A DNA stretch of 64,000 nucleotides, taken from NCBI GenBank assembly GCA_029204225.1, contig CM055113.1, positions 15,091,471 to 15,155,470 on the forward strand, read 5' to 3'. The position numbers and the translations under genes were made by a program. Within the stretch, counting starts at the first letter, position 1; every line of letters starts with the position of its first letter. Shown here piece after piece: positions 46,432-57,704 of this stretch. The notes under the pieces were generated by a model, which was not told where the DNA came from, did not search any database, and saw only the letters and a list, made by a program, of their open reading frames with translations. Origin of the DNA: Diphasiastrum complanatum. Its lineage: Eukaryota > Streptophyta > Lycopodiopsida > Lycopodiales > Lycopodiaceae.

Positions 46432-47162
46432 TGTAGTGGGCTATTTCCTATCCTACTCTCAACCCTAGATCCAAGCTCACAAGCATTAAGGAGACAAATT
46501 TAGTTGTCACACGGAGGTTCGTTCCCATGAGAGCGATAGCATATTTCATAATCCAACATGTGCACAATAACACTACATACATTAACCCTAATCCACGATG
46601 ATAGAAACTCGCCCTTCTCTCTCTCTCTCTCTCTCCTTCTCTCTCACAAAATGCAGAAGAACATTCAATCCCAATAAGCATCACATCCAACAATTAGCAA
46701 ACACAAAGAAAGCATGAGAGATGGAGGAAGAAAGATAGAGAGCAAGGACATTCCTGATTGATTCCATGAGATGGCCAACCTGCTTGTATTGAAATGAAGA
46801 GAGAACATGTGCAATGATTCGAAACTACCACTTATATAGTGGATTTTAGGGTCTTGGCCTCAATTTCTATTGGCCAATTTCTACCTCCCTAGCTATTCAA
46901 ATTTAAAAAATAGTGGGAACCCATTCAATAATTGGAGGGAACCAATTTGAAATTGAATTTCGGTGGGAGCCCCTTATTTTATTCACTAATTTGACTTTTG
47001 GGCCCTGCGACATTAAAGTCCCACAAAAAGGCCTAAAGTCCTTTTATTTACTTGTAACTAATCAATTAACTATGTGATCATCGGGTTGGACTTACACACG
47101 CAGGGTGCCGAATCCGTCTCGCTTATTAACTAGGGTTAGGGTTGCCTTGGAACCCTCCAACA
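46432..47162 (-). repeat. LTR of a Tat/Athila-like gypsy element
   Basis: On the minus strand it starts TGTTGGAGGGTTCC (47162) and ends CCCACTACA (46432), followed by the primer-binding site. About 731 bp. A TATA-like CTATATAAG lies at 46840-46832, about 320 bp in, followed by a pyrimidine-rich tract. Only this LTR and its leader remain here. Confidence 0.6.
46616..46645. repeat. (CT)n microsatellite within the gypsy LTR
   Basis: About 12 CT units plus an interrupted extension, downstream of the TATA-like box on the other strand. Confidence 0.9.
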
Positions 47163-47560
47163 CAATCACTAGCAAAATGCCCCTTGATGCCATAATAGAA
47201 GCACTTCAATTTAGACTTATCTTTCTTCTTATCAAAAGAAGAAGACTCACCATGATCTTGTCCTTTAGACCACTTGCTCTTCCCTTTGTCTTTGATGAAC
47301 ATAGCCTCTTCTCCATCATGAGATGTCGATGTAGATCCACCTCTTGCTTGAAGCCTATACTCTTCATTCATCAATATTTCTTGCAAATCCACCATGCTTG
47401 GCAAAGTCTTTTGTATTGCAAAGCTTTGAACAAGGTTAGCATGCTCATCCAACAATCCATTAAGTACAATTCGCACATGAGCAAAGGCCCCATTTATGAT
47501 GGAATTAAGGTGAGGTTCCAGTAAGAATTCTGGTGACAAACTAATGGGAGTCTTTCGAAC
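47163..47560 (-). pseudogene. Copia-1-family gag C-terminus and knuckle
   Basis: Minus-strand reading: [60 protein letters not shown], and a knuckle CFYYGIKGHFASDC in which the second Cys is Tyr. It supplies the gag-knuckle linker that Copia-1 has lost. It is truncated upstream where a different LTR begins and downstream by the gypsy LTR at 47162. Confidence 0.85.
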
Positions 47561-48477
47561 GATTTGCGAAACTTTCGTAAAACTATTTTGTTCACGAATA
47601 ATTTCTGTTTGAGAAGAATTCACAAAAAGATCAATCAGGCTCTGTAATGTAACTAGAAAAAATTGCGAAAAGATCAATCAAGCTCTGTAACGAAACTAGA
47701 CAAAGCGAAGCGAAACGAAACACAAAGCGAAAATAGTCGCGAACAAAATCAGTTCGTGTGGAATTTAGATATGATTGCTGGTCACTGCCGGCTATATCAT
47801 TTCTACAATCCTCCAGAATGTAGACAGACACTGCTGATCTACGTTATAGATTAATAAAGCATTCAACAAAATTGAACTAGTATGCGAAACTGAATAAACA
47901 AGTAAATGAGATACACGAACAATAGCCAACAAAAATTCATGCGAGATCATACAATCATTCAGAATAATATGTGCATAACAACTACAATATTACCTATTGA
48001 TCCTCTTGATTTACAGATCCACACAGTGCATTGGCGTGAGAGAAATACAATTCTGTCACGAATAGTGTCTCGCTTACTAGCGGACTTTTGGGATCCGCTG
48101 ATCCTCTTACAAAATTGTCTCGCTCACTAGCGGACATATATCCTGTATATTTTTGTCTATATATTTTATGCATTAAGCAGAATGTGATGAAACATCTATA
48201 ACTAATCGTGGATTACAAGAGTGGCGGATTAGCCACGTCCTAAAGCACTTCTGCTGATGTCACGATATCAGATCAAATATTTGTAACTCATGGTACTTGG
48301 CTGATCTTCTTGGTCCTTTGTGGAGTAGGAATGATTTTGTGTTGCGAACAATTTCGTGTCGTGTGTCGCAAAATTGTTCGCGAACATTTTTGCTTCATGT
48401 GTCTTTTTATCAAATTTAGGGTTGAAGGCAAGCAAAACGTTGGCAATTGAAACGTTTTGTTTCTTCAGGTCCCTCTC
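47561..48477 (-). repeat. 3' LTR of Copia-3 (downstream limit approximate)
   Basis: On the minus strand the LTR starts TGAAGAAACAAAACG at 48477, directly after a purine tract (GAGAGGGACC, 48487-48478). 47936-48477 repeats at 50222-50797. A local tandem duplication of 'gatcaatca(g/a)gctctgtaa' lies near 47627-47690. The lower boundary is not determined. Confidence 0.65.
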
Positions 48478-50221
48478 AAAGCATGATAGCTTGATGACTC
48501 CAAGACTGCTCCTCAGTTTCTCGAACATACCTTTGTCTAAGGCCTTTGTGAAAATGTTAGCAACCATCTCCTTCATTCCAATGAAAGTAGTCTGCATCAT
48601 ATTCTTCCCGATCAGATCCCTTATCAAGTGGTACTTGATTGTAATGTGTTTCATCCTTGAGTGAAACACAAGGTCCTTTGTTAGATGTATTGTAGAAAAT
48701 GTAGCCTAGGGACTGATCCATGTAGACTTCTTCGTCTAGCTCACCATGCAAGAACGTTGTCTTCTCGTCTATGATGTGAATCCTGAGGTCATAAGCAGCT
48801 GCATATGCAAACAGTAGACGTAAGGACGAATGTTTCACATCAGGAGAGAATGTCTCAGCATAATCGATACCATATCTTTGAGAAAATCCCTTCGCTACAA
48901 GTCTGGCTTTATACTTTGAGATATCTCCATCCGGTCCATACTTTAGCTTGTATACCCACTTGCATTTTACAGTCTTTCGCTTATCTGGTAATGGTTGCAA
49001 CGTCCATACCTCATTCTTCCTCATGGATTCCATCTCCTCATTCATGGCTTGGATCCATTTGTCCTTCTCTAGACATTCAATTGCTTCCTCAAATGTCTGT
49101 GGTTCTCCACTGAATCAACAAAATTCTTCTGAAGTAGAAGCTGCGCTGCCTGACACAAATCTTGTCGGCGCTCTTCGTTCTCTTGTCGATCTTCTAGGAG
49201 ATCCTCTTAGAACTGCAATGCTCTTGCCTTTATCTGCCCTGCTAGGTCTGGAACCATTTTAGTTTATAGGTATTGTAGCAGTAGGCTGGCTTGCGAATCG
49301 TTCTTCGTCTGATTCGTCACTCGAATGAGGTGCGACTCAAACATCTTCGTCTAAGTGTTCGTCCTCTGCTCCCTCTGTCACAGTTGGTAGATCATAGTAC
49401 TGTCTTTCAAAGACTTCATAACTGACAGGATCATCATTGGCCATTATTTTGCTCTCATCAAATTTGACATCTCTCACTGTCTTCATTGTGTTTGTCTCTG
49501 GCATATAGACTCTGTAGTATGACGAATGATTGTCATATTCTACAAGATATCCTTGTTCTGCTTTCTTATTAAGCTTCTTTTGAAGCTTGTCAGGAACATG
49601 TGCATATGTTGCACAGCCAAAGATTCGAATATGAGTCAGATTGGGTTTTCTACTTTTCCATAACTCGTGTGGTGTGTGTGAGAAACACCAGATTTTCCTG
49701 TCCAGTTCTGAATGTAAGTAGCTGTAGCTACTGCTTCAGCCCACAACACTCTTGGAACCTTCGAATAGGCCATCATGCATCTAGCAGCTTCCATTAGAGT
49801 CATGTTCTTTCTTTTTGCAACACTATTGTGCGGCAGTGTGTATCATTGCAAAAATTAGTGAATCAGTTTGAGATATTCTCCACCTCGATCTGTTCTGATC
49901 CGCTTCACTTTATTTCTAGTACATCTTTCTGCTCAATTCACATACTCTATGAACTTGTCAAATGTTTTTGATTTATTTTGAATAAAGTAGACTCTGACAA
50001 ACTTACCGTAATCATCAATAAAGGTAATATAATATTTTGGGCCTCCTACTAAGATCACGTTGAAAGGTCCACAGATGTCAGAATGTACTAGCTCCAAAAT
50101 CTTGGTCGTTCTGTAGGAGTCTTTGACAAAAGGAGTACGTGACATCTTATCCTTCAAACATGCATCACAGGTCATCAAACTGGTTGCATTCGAGATGCTC
50201 ACCCCTGTGATTGCTCCATTC
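48478..50221 (-). pseudogene. Copia-3 pol relic with two internal deletions
   Basis: Minus strand: integrase from pre-integrase domain (MTCDACLKDKMSRTP) through HSDICGPF, FIDDYGKFVRVYF, IRTDRGGEYL and a damaged NSVAKRKN (catalytic Glu lost to Lys). The integrase C-terminus and linker follow, then the reverse transcriptase N-terminus (49045-48700; VKCKWVYKLKYGPDG, HGELDEEVYMDQ). At about 48700 it jumps to the end of RNase H (VFHSRMKHITIKYHLIRD; IFTKALDKGMFEKLR). The YVDD box and RNase H active site are deleted. The 5' LTR is joined directly to integrase, deleting gag and protease. Confidence 0.85.
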
Positions 50222-50797
50222 ATACAATCATTCAAAATTATATGTGCATAACAACTTACCTATTGATCCTCTTGATTTCAAGCACTGTGTGACAAATCCA
50301 CGCAGTGCATTGGCATGAGAGAAATACAATTCTCCCACGAATAGCGTCTCGCTTACTAGTGGACTTCTTGGATCTGTTGATCTTCTTACAAAATTGTCTC
50401 GCTCACTGGCGGACATATATTCTGTATATTTTCGTCTATCTGTTTTATGCATCAAGCAGAATGTATATTGTTTGCAAACTTTCTCGTGTCGCGTCGAGTA
50501 ACTTCCCTAATCAAACAGATAACATCTAAAACTAATCATGAATTACAAGAGTGGTGGATTAGCCACGTCCTAAAGCACTTCTATTGATGTCATGATATCA
50601 GATCAAATATTTGTACCTCATGGTACTTGGTTGATCTTCTTGGTCCTTTGTGGAGCAGGAATGATTTTGTGTCACGAACAATTTCGTGTCGTGTGTCGCA
50701 AAATTGTTCGCGAATATTTTTGCTTTGTGTGTCTTTTTGTCAAATTTAGGGTTGAAAGCTAGCAAAGCTTTGGCAATTGAAACGTTTTGTTTCTTCA
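50222..50797 (-). repeat. 5' LTR of Copia-3 (partial)
   Basis: Starts TGAAGAAACAAAACG at 50797 (minus) and matches 47936-48477, with one ~45-bp stretch near 50462-50520 missing from the other copy. It ends in integrase at a shared TGAATGATTGTATGA. Confidence 0.75.
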
Positions 50798-52317
50798 CTT
50801 TAGCATGGGGATGCCACATGGCGTAGGCCTAATAAAAGCACGAAATTCAATGTTGGCCTCTACATGGCATTTTAGGCTATATACGGGTGTAATCTCGTTA
50901 TCGGCTTGGGACAAGCCGACTTCCTTGCTAAAGCCTACCTACCAAACTGAAACATTACATTTCTAATTAACTGTATAGTCATCACCAAAATGCTAATCTA
51001 TTGTACAGTCACTTGCACTCATGTCAATCAATCCACAAGCTACCTAAAGGCCCACTCATGTTGCCAAAAACACAAAATTTCGGCCTATAGCCATAACATT
51101 GGGCAAACCACATCATAATCCTCGGCAATACAAAAGTGTATCAAATTCTCTTGTGGCCATGACTCCCACATAGTGAGAGCAACAAATGAAATGCATCATG
51201 AACTCTCCTACCTCCTCTAAATCGTGAAAGCATTCCTCCAATCAGCTAAATATACCACTCTCACCCATTCTCGAATGCCATATGTTGCCCTCCTTGTATC
51301 GCTCCAGGAGCTGTGAGTGCAAACCATGTTTAGACTCAACAACCTCAGCCTCCCGCATTCATTGCTTAAAGTCAACACCAGTTCAAATGGTAATCGATAG
51401 TTGCCTGCTCAAAATGCTGACATTTTGTAGCTAAACACCCTCCTTTTCGCCCCAGCCGTCAAAGCGCGTGCCCCAATGGACAAGCAACCACCATGAACTC
51501 GAAATCGTTGTCGTAGGCACGCAAAATTGCCATTGTGACACGTCGTGCCCTCGAGCATTGGTAAATTAGATCAAAATCCCTCACAAACCATATCAAATTC
51601 TATTGTAGCAACGACTTTCACATAGCGAGAGCAACAAATGAAATGCCTCATGAACTCTCTTGCTTCCTATAAATCGTGATAGCAATCAGCTAAATATACC
51701 ATGCTCACCCCTCCTCAAACACCATGTGTTTCCCTCCTCCTATTGCCACAGTAACTGCGAGAGCAAACCGTATTTCTCGACAGCCTCAACCTCCCACATT
51801 CATTATTTAAAGTCAATGACCGTTGTCTGCTAAAAATGTTGATAGTTTGTAGCTTCCCCCCCACGGCCGCCAAAGTGTGTGCCCCAATAGGCGAGCAAAT
51901 CTTAAACTCAAAATTGCTATCCTAGGCAACCGAGGTCGTCCTTGCCATGCGTCGTGCCCTCATTGATATTCGAGCATTAATCCTCACCCTCTATGTCGCC
52001 ATGCCCACTAAGCGCTAAACAATACCTACCTTTGTGATCCTTTTTTTAGTTACAAGGTCAACTAGTAAAAATATTAAAAAAATTGAGCTTTGATGTCAAC
52101 TAAAGATGAAAATGGATTGGCAAGGAAACAATGACTTAGTTATTTACTTGCCAATAGGCATGGACACGCTTTACGATTGCCTCTTATTGTGTACTTTGAC
52201 TTTAGAGCATATATGATGTATGAAGTTCATTGTTTCTCCCATAAGCAAACCTTCGGGAAGTCGCGCGAGTAGGGATTCTTAAGCTGGTGATGTGGGTGGA
52301 AGAAAGTATGGAGCCGT

Positions 52318-52379
52318 GTGGTCAGTGCAGAGCGAACTATTCTTTCGCCTTTTACTAAAGAATACCGTGCGCTGTCCAC
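52318..52379. repeat. Conserved 62-nt hairpin in R1, copy f
   Basis: Same hairpin as at 23473 with two arm changes (GTGGTCAGTGCA and TGCGCTGTCCAC). The companion GC hairpin is at 52409-52428. Confidence 0.75.
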
Positions 52380-53130
52380 AAATAGCGGCATACCCCTTTT
52401 TTTGGATAGCCCTGCGACTGCGCGGGGCACCTCAACCCAACCCAACCCACTTCAACCAAATCCAACAAGCAAAGCAATCCAATCCATCCGTCATCTTCTT
52501 TCTCGTCCTACTATCCTCTCGGCTCTAATTCTACTCCAAATGAGAGTGATGGTTGAATTGGATCCGAATGCGAGAAGTTACTCTCCATTTGCCTCCAACG
52601 AAGGAGCCGCTTGAGAATGGAGAGGAGGATTTTAGCTCTGTCCGTGTAGTAGCTGCTTTTCACTTGCACAACAAATGGGTCTATTTTCTTAAACTAGCTA
52701 CTTACTATTGTGCTCGATCGTCATCAGGGTCTAATAGCTTCCAGGCTCTGCTGCTGTTGTTGAGGCAGATCTGTTATAACCAATTGGGCCTTGGGATATA
52801 TCGGAATATGGGCGTATTTAATTGAAATAGTTAGTCCAGAACTGACTGAAACACGTTTAAGTGAGCGACTATGTGAATATATACTTACTGGCTTTCAAAG
52901 GCTAACAAACTTCTGAGTGCTTGCTGAAGTTCAACTAGTTGCAGGAGTTGTTACCTCCATTTGAGCTTAGAATGGGTTTCTTCACCACAAAAAAAATCAA
53001 CTCCATCAGAGCATAAAGGTTTGAGAGTCATTCTCATGAGCATTTATTAATCACAGTCACGTCTGACATGAATGCAAAGTAAACAGTTGCAAATGTATGC
53101 ACATATCCCTTTTTTTAACATCAACATATA

Positions 53131-53155
53131 GGGGGGGGGGGGGGGGGGGGGGGGG
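53131..53155. repeat. 25-bp poly-G run
   Basis: An uninterrupted G25 inside R1 copy f. The equivalent position in copies c (20550) and e (35955) has no G run. Confidence 0.95.
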
Positions 53156-53934
53156 TAAGACATCCCATCTCTATTCTGTTTGATTGACATAATTAACAAC
53201 CTAGCATCAGCAAACAGTATTAAGGGGAGGAGGAGAGCTGCTTGAGGGAAGGGCAGATCATCTTCTGTTGTCACGAATTGTTTTTAGAAAAAGATGAGGC
53301 CGGTCCCAAGGAAGTTTATGTCCTGATCCCTTTTCCGGCCGGTGGACCCTCCTCATGAACGGTTCTCTATGTTGTTTGCAAAGGACCTATCCCTTGCAAG
53401 TGTGTGCTTCTTTTCTTAGATGGGTCAACCACTAGATGGTGAGATTGAGGGTGCTCCCTTTCTCTTATTCAAGTTTTGAGGATTGCATCACCTCATGCTT
53501 GCATAAAAGATTGCCTTTGCAATTATGTCCAATCCTCAACTCTTGCTTCTTCTTAAGGTTCATCATGTGTGGCCCAAAATGTCCCAATTTTGATTATGAC
53601 TATTGAAGTCCTTTTAACTCCTCAACATGACAACATGATCTTGGTGTGTCCTTGAAATCTTTACTTCCTTGCTTTGTGTTTCATGATCTAGTGATGGTTT
53701 CCTACAAATCTCACTTCTACTTCCATTTCTATCATCTTGTTATATGTTTTGTTACTTATGGGACATTGTGCATCAAACGCTTTGCATAAAACTTTTATAG
53801 CCTGTAAATAAGTTTTACTATGGTGCTTTGAAATTTAGTATATCACCTTTTTCCTACCAAGGCTTTTTACAATATTAGGAATTTGGGGTATAAATAAATG
53901 CTTGAAAACTTGCACAGTTTGACCATGGTTAGTG

Positions 53935-54855
53935 TTGCGCCGGCGCCTCAAAGGGCGCTGGGACTTGAGCGGTTTCCCCAACACGCGCTTAAGTCTAACA
54001 TTCATCCATCATGCACTTACATAAAAGCCAACTCAGAAACGTAACAAGCTTAACCATTCAGACTTAAGAAAACTGGAATCCCAACCAACCCGAAAGCCAA
54101 CTCAGAATCCGTCCCCAAAAGGTAACCAAAGGCAAAGACAAGCCACACATGAAATCCAAGGCATAGTGGTCGCCAAACTGACCAATTGGCATAGCGGCAA
54201 GCCCCATGTCGAGGACAGGGACCCTTAGGCGCCAGCGACGCAAAAAGGTTGTAGTAAGGGTCCTTCCACTTGGACCAGTCCCGGAGGCGAAACCGAAATG
54301 GTAATCATCCCCAAGGATCAACTTTATTAGATTTGGAAGAGGTTACATTCATACATAGACTGACCGGTCTCGGGGCCACCAACACGTGCTGGGCATTGTG
54401 CCTGGCTCGTGCTGGTAGAAGGAGCTGAGACCTGGCGACTGGATTCCTGGCGCTGGTTGAGCTGCCCAAGTTTCTGTCTGCCGGACTCCCCCTATAGTTC
54501 TGCTGTGATTCGGCGCACCCCCTCTATTCTGAAACATAGTGCTTTCTGGTAAAGCACGCTTTTTGGGACTTAGTTTTTATTTTGCTGATTAAGCCTGGCA
54601 AGTCTGGCAGAATCAGTCTGGCTCCCGGACATGGGTCCCGGGAGCCGTTCCGGTGGCAGAATCAACTTGCTTCCTGACTAGGCCATGACTCGAGCTCCAG
54701 AGCTAGCTCATGACTTGTGACTACTTGACTGGCTCACCACAGGTCGGAGGCTCAGTCCTTGACGTTCTAAATTGCTCTGGGACTTTAGGGAGTGTCACCC
54801 CTTAGAGTCTTACAGGGCACGTTGGGTGCACCTGAGTCAGCTTTACAACAGTTAG
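53935..54855 (-). mobile_element. GGCGCC-type element inserted in R1 copy f
   Basis: GC-rich sequence with GGCGCCAG motifs (54231) and the phrase 'ccacaggtcggaggctcagtcc' (54735), close to the arm sequence at 19340 and 9285. R1 similarity stops before it ('gaaaacttgcacagtttg') and resumes after it ('caaagtttgttagac'). The short frames (54064-54321 and 54349-54537) show no domain. It is diverged, so the family link is tentative. Confidence 0.5.
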
Positions 54856-55020
54856 GTTTGAAACTCAACAAAGTTTGTTAGACACCAAGTTTTGCAAAGT
54901 TAACTTCACAATTTATAAACTTTTCTTTGGGCTTCAAAGTTTCAACGTTAACTTGACAATTTACAATTTTTGCTTTGTGTTGTCAAAGTTGCAAGTTGAA
55001 ATTTTAAACTAGCTTTAAAC
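54856..55020 (+). repeat. R1 copy f, remainder after the insertion
   Basis: 'gttttgcaaagttaacttcacaatttataaac' and the following 'gggcttcaaagtttcaacgttaactt' match the end of copy c at 21980-22060. Confidence 0.75.
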
Positions 55021-55249
55021 AATAAAACATACTCATTGATGCTCAGTGTCCCGTACTAAAGGCGCCTTCCCCTTGATGGTTGTTCGTAATGCTATAAATC
55101 TTGGGGAGTGATATATGCTACCCTCGTAGCAGCATTCCATTGTTACTTTCGAAATTCATGAGGTGATTGTAAGCACTAAGTTAGCTGATGTGACATGCGA
55201 ATGTGGGAGGCTCCCCCACAACTAACGTATCAAGAGGGACACATTAAAG
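55021..55249. other. No gene recognised
   Basis: Short spacer without a recognised feature. Confidence 0.4.
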
Positions 55250-56310
55250 GATGACATAAGAATTGCAAGAATCTTTGATGACACCCATTATTTGGCTCAA
55301 AAGGAGCAACAAGCTCCTAGGAAGAGCCTAAGGATGGAAATTTTTAGTTCGCAAGAAGAAAAAAAATAAGTTTTTTGACATTGATTACTAGGTGGAAGGG
55401 AAGAAACACCCTAAGTTGGATAGGGTGGTCAACTTTAACAAGGCCAAGATTGACGAACTTTGCTTCTCTTGCATAAAAAAGAGATACATTTTTCAGGATT
55501 GCTCGAAGACATAAAATAGGTTTAGAGGTCAATCCTTCAAGGCCTTAGGTAACCCTATCATCTATTGTGATGATATATCCTTTAAGGATGATGCAAATTT
55601 TAACAACTTTGATATGATTGGTTTTGAACCCATGACCTTGTTCACATGAATCGGTTCATGAAAGACCAAGTTGTGAATGTCATATTTGATCATGGATCCA
55701 CTCATGATTTCATTAACTCCAACTGGTGTAGAAAATCAAGTCGGCCACCATGACAAGTGACCAGAAGTATGTGGTTAATATGGGGAGACTTGTGTCTCTC
55801 GCTTGTTGTACAAGATTAAGGATTTTGTAGATAGGCTTATCTCTCACATAATGTATCTGAATAAGATAAATTTAATCCTTGGTTAGAAATGGTTTTATTC
55901 TAAGAATGAGTCGTTACAAAAAGACTGTGACTTATAGCTTGACGTTCTGACATGATATTGGCTCCTTCTTAGAATCATAAGAAGATGCAAATATTTCTTT
56001 ATCTACCTTACGCAATCGTTTTGGAAGCTAGCAAATTTTGAAGAGCTCTACAAGTCTTTCTTTGTCATTTGAAAGATATTTTAGAAATGAATAGCTGTTA
56101 TTCAAGGAAATTCCATTGATTTATTACATTTGTCGAATTCTAACTTTAAATAATCCTAGCGTAGATGATTTTGTAGTAGGAACTTTTTTTTAGCAGTCTT
56201 AGACATCAGTTTGTAGCTGATGTTTTCTTGGAGCAATTGTCTAAGGGTTGACCTCCATCTAGGTATGTAGATCATCGGATATAGCTACTTTCTGACGATT
56301 CTATTGTATC
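55250..56310 (+). pseudogene. Ty3/gypsy gag-protease-RT start relic
   Basis: Plus-strand broken frames: a knuckle-like LCFSC followed by FQDCSK (55460-55510); a retropepsin site VIFDHGSTHDFI (55685), where plant gypsy has DSGSTHNF; INLILG (55870), matching the flap-end motif before a W; and near 56245 LSKG-PPSRYVDHRI, matching the LPPxRxxDHxI start of gypsy reverse transcriptase. Stops and frameshifts are frequent, and it fades out after 56300. Confidence 0.7.
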
Positions 56311-56630
56311 ATTTTTGTTTTTTTTATAGGATGAGTTTGAAGAACGAGGATGAAATTGCTAGTCAACTTCATATTTATTTATATACAGGCCATATTAGTC
56401 CAAGTAAATTCCCTTCAGGGGCACTATACTTGTTATCCCTTTTACCTGTCCATCAAATCTATCGCTTCTAGATAGGATCTAAGGCAAGGTAAAGGCTATG
56501 TCAATCTGTGGTGAATATAGTGTGTAGTACATGATCGATCCAATGAGGAATCGATGATGTAAAGGCAAAAAATAGATCACCACGATAGGAAAGGTGTCAA
56601 GGATCTTACTGGCAGTATAGTTAACTAATT
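56311..56630. other. No gene recognised
   Basis: Spacer between the gypsy relic and the Copia-4 LTR. Confidence 0.4.
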
Positions 56631-56934
56631 TGCAAGCAATCTGACATCAATCAGATAAAGAGTAAAGAGAGATCACACACAAAACCAAGAGAACACTTCT
56701 GAACTGTATTTACAAAAGAGACTGAAAGATATATATACACAGTCTAATTTTTGTGGGGTACTGATGCATGACAGTTTGGTCCCCGTTACGGGACACGTGT
56801 CCCAACTTACACTACATGTACCGTCAAACTGGCACACATGCATACTATCACAAAGACAGTAAAAAACTCGAAATCACTGCTGAACATGGAAAGTCATGAA
56901 CTGTGAGAGAAACTCGGGCTTACTTATTCTAACA
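56631..56934 (-). repeat. 3' LTR of Copia-4
   Basis: Starts TGTTAGAATAAG (56934, minus) directly after the purine tract TTAAGGGAGAG (56945-56935). The end at ATTGCTTGCA (56631) is inferred from the Copia-5 LTR, so about 304 bp. A TATATATA lies at 56738-56730. Confidence 0.6.
56790..56803. promoter_or_regulatory. G-box palindrome in the Copia-4 LTR
   Basis: GGGACACGTGTCCC is a perfect 14-bp palindrome centred on CACGTG, the core bound by plant bZIP and bHLH factors. It is about 55 bp upstream of the TATA-like box on the element's strand. Copia-5 has the near-identical GGGACGCGTGTCCC at the same place. Confidence 0.5.
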
Positions 56935-56948
56935 CTCTCCCTTAAGCC

Positions 56949-57704
56949 CTAGTTTATCCTTCTTACAAAGAGCTTTTCTCTAAAAAACTCAAACTTATCA
57001 GTACTTAAAGGTTTAGTGAATATATTAGCTAACTGATTCTCTGTCTTACAATGCACTATGTCTATTTCATTAGATAACAACTTCTCTCTAATGAAATGAT
57101 ACTTAATTTCTATATGATTCGTGCGTGCATGAAATACAGGATTTTTAGCTAACTGTATGGCACTCTGACTGTCACATCTAATCACAGTAGTCTTATTCTG
57201 CGGAATTCCAATGTCTTCTAACATTCTTCTTAGCCAAACTGCTTTCTGCGTAGCTGAACATAGTGCTTTGTATTCTGCTTCTGTAGTAGAAAGAACAATT
57301 GTGTCTTGTTTCTTACTTGACCAAGAAAATACATGATTACCAACATGAAATATATAACCTGTGGTAGATCTCATGTCATCAATATAGCCTGCCCAATCTG
57401 AATCAACAAAGCCCTGTAAAATTGGTAAAGTATGCTGCCTCTCATATAACAATCCATGGGCTATCGTGTCCTTCACATAACGAAGAATTCTCTTCGCTGC
57501 TTTCCAATTAATCTCTCTAGGAGTAGCCATGAATTGACTTACAACGCTTACATCATAACTTATGTCAGGACGAGTAGTTGTGAGATAAATCAGCGAACCA
57601 ACTAATTGACGAAATAAAGTGGCATCAACTAGTACACTCTCATCTTGATTAGATTGTTTCTTACCAACCTCCATAGGTGTGGATACTGGCTTGTTGTCGC
57701 ACAT
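56949..57704 (-). pseudogene. Copia-4 RNase H
   Basis: 251 codons covering the end of the polymerase and RNase H: STPMEVGKKQSNQD, GSLIYLTTTRPDISYDVSVV, NWKAAKRILRYVKDT, VDSDWAGYIDD (catalytic Asp), STTEAEYKAL (catalytic Glu), CDSQSAIQLAKNPVFHARTN and NQLANIFTKPL. The domain looks complete. It is separated from the polymerase frame by a frameshift near 57700, so a full-length product is not expected. Confidence 0.9.

Larger units (their letters stand above)
50850..53934 (+). repeat. R1 repeat family, copy f (longest)
   Basis: It contains the R1 landmarks in order: 'cactcatgtcaatcaa' (51014), two imperfect copies of a ~430-bp section (51120-51510 and 51550-51900, each with 'gagcaacaaatgaaatgc' and 'agctaaatatacca'), 'gctatcctaggca' (51918), the conserved hairpin (52318), 'ggtctaatagcttccaggctctgctgctg' (52729), 'gttacctccatttgagc' (52948) and 'catgatcttggtgtgtcc' (53635). 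At 53935 it is interrupted by GGCGCC-rich sequence and resumes at 54856. No coding domain recognised. Confidence 0.75.

Noticed and set aside
54064-54537. Two minus-strand frames in the GC-rich insertion
   Set aside because: GC-rich sequence gives chance open frames; no domain and no counterpart in the related 9.7-13 kb element.
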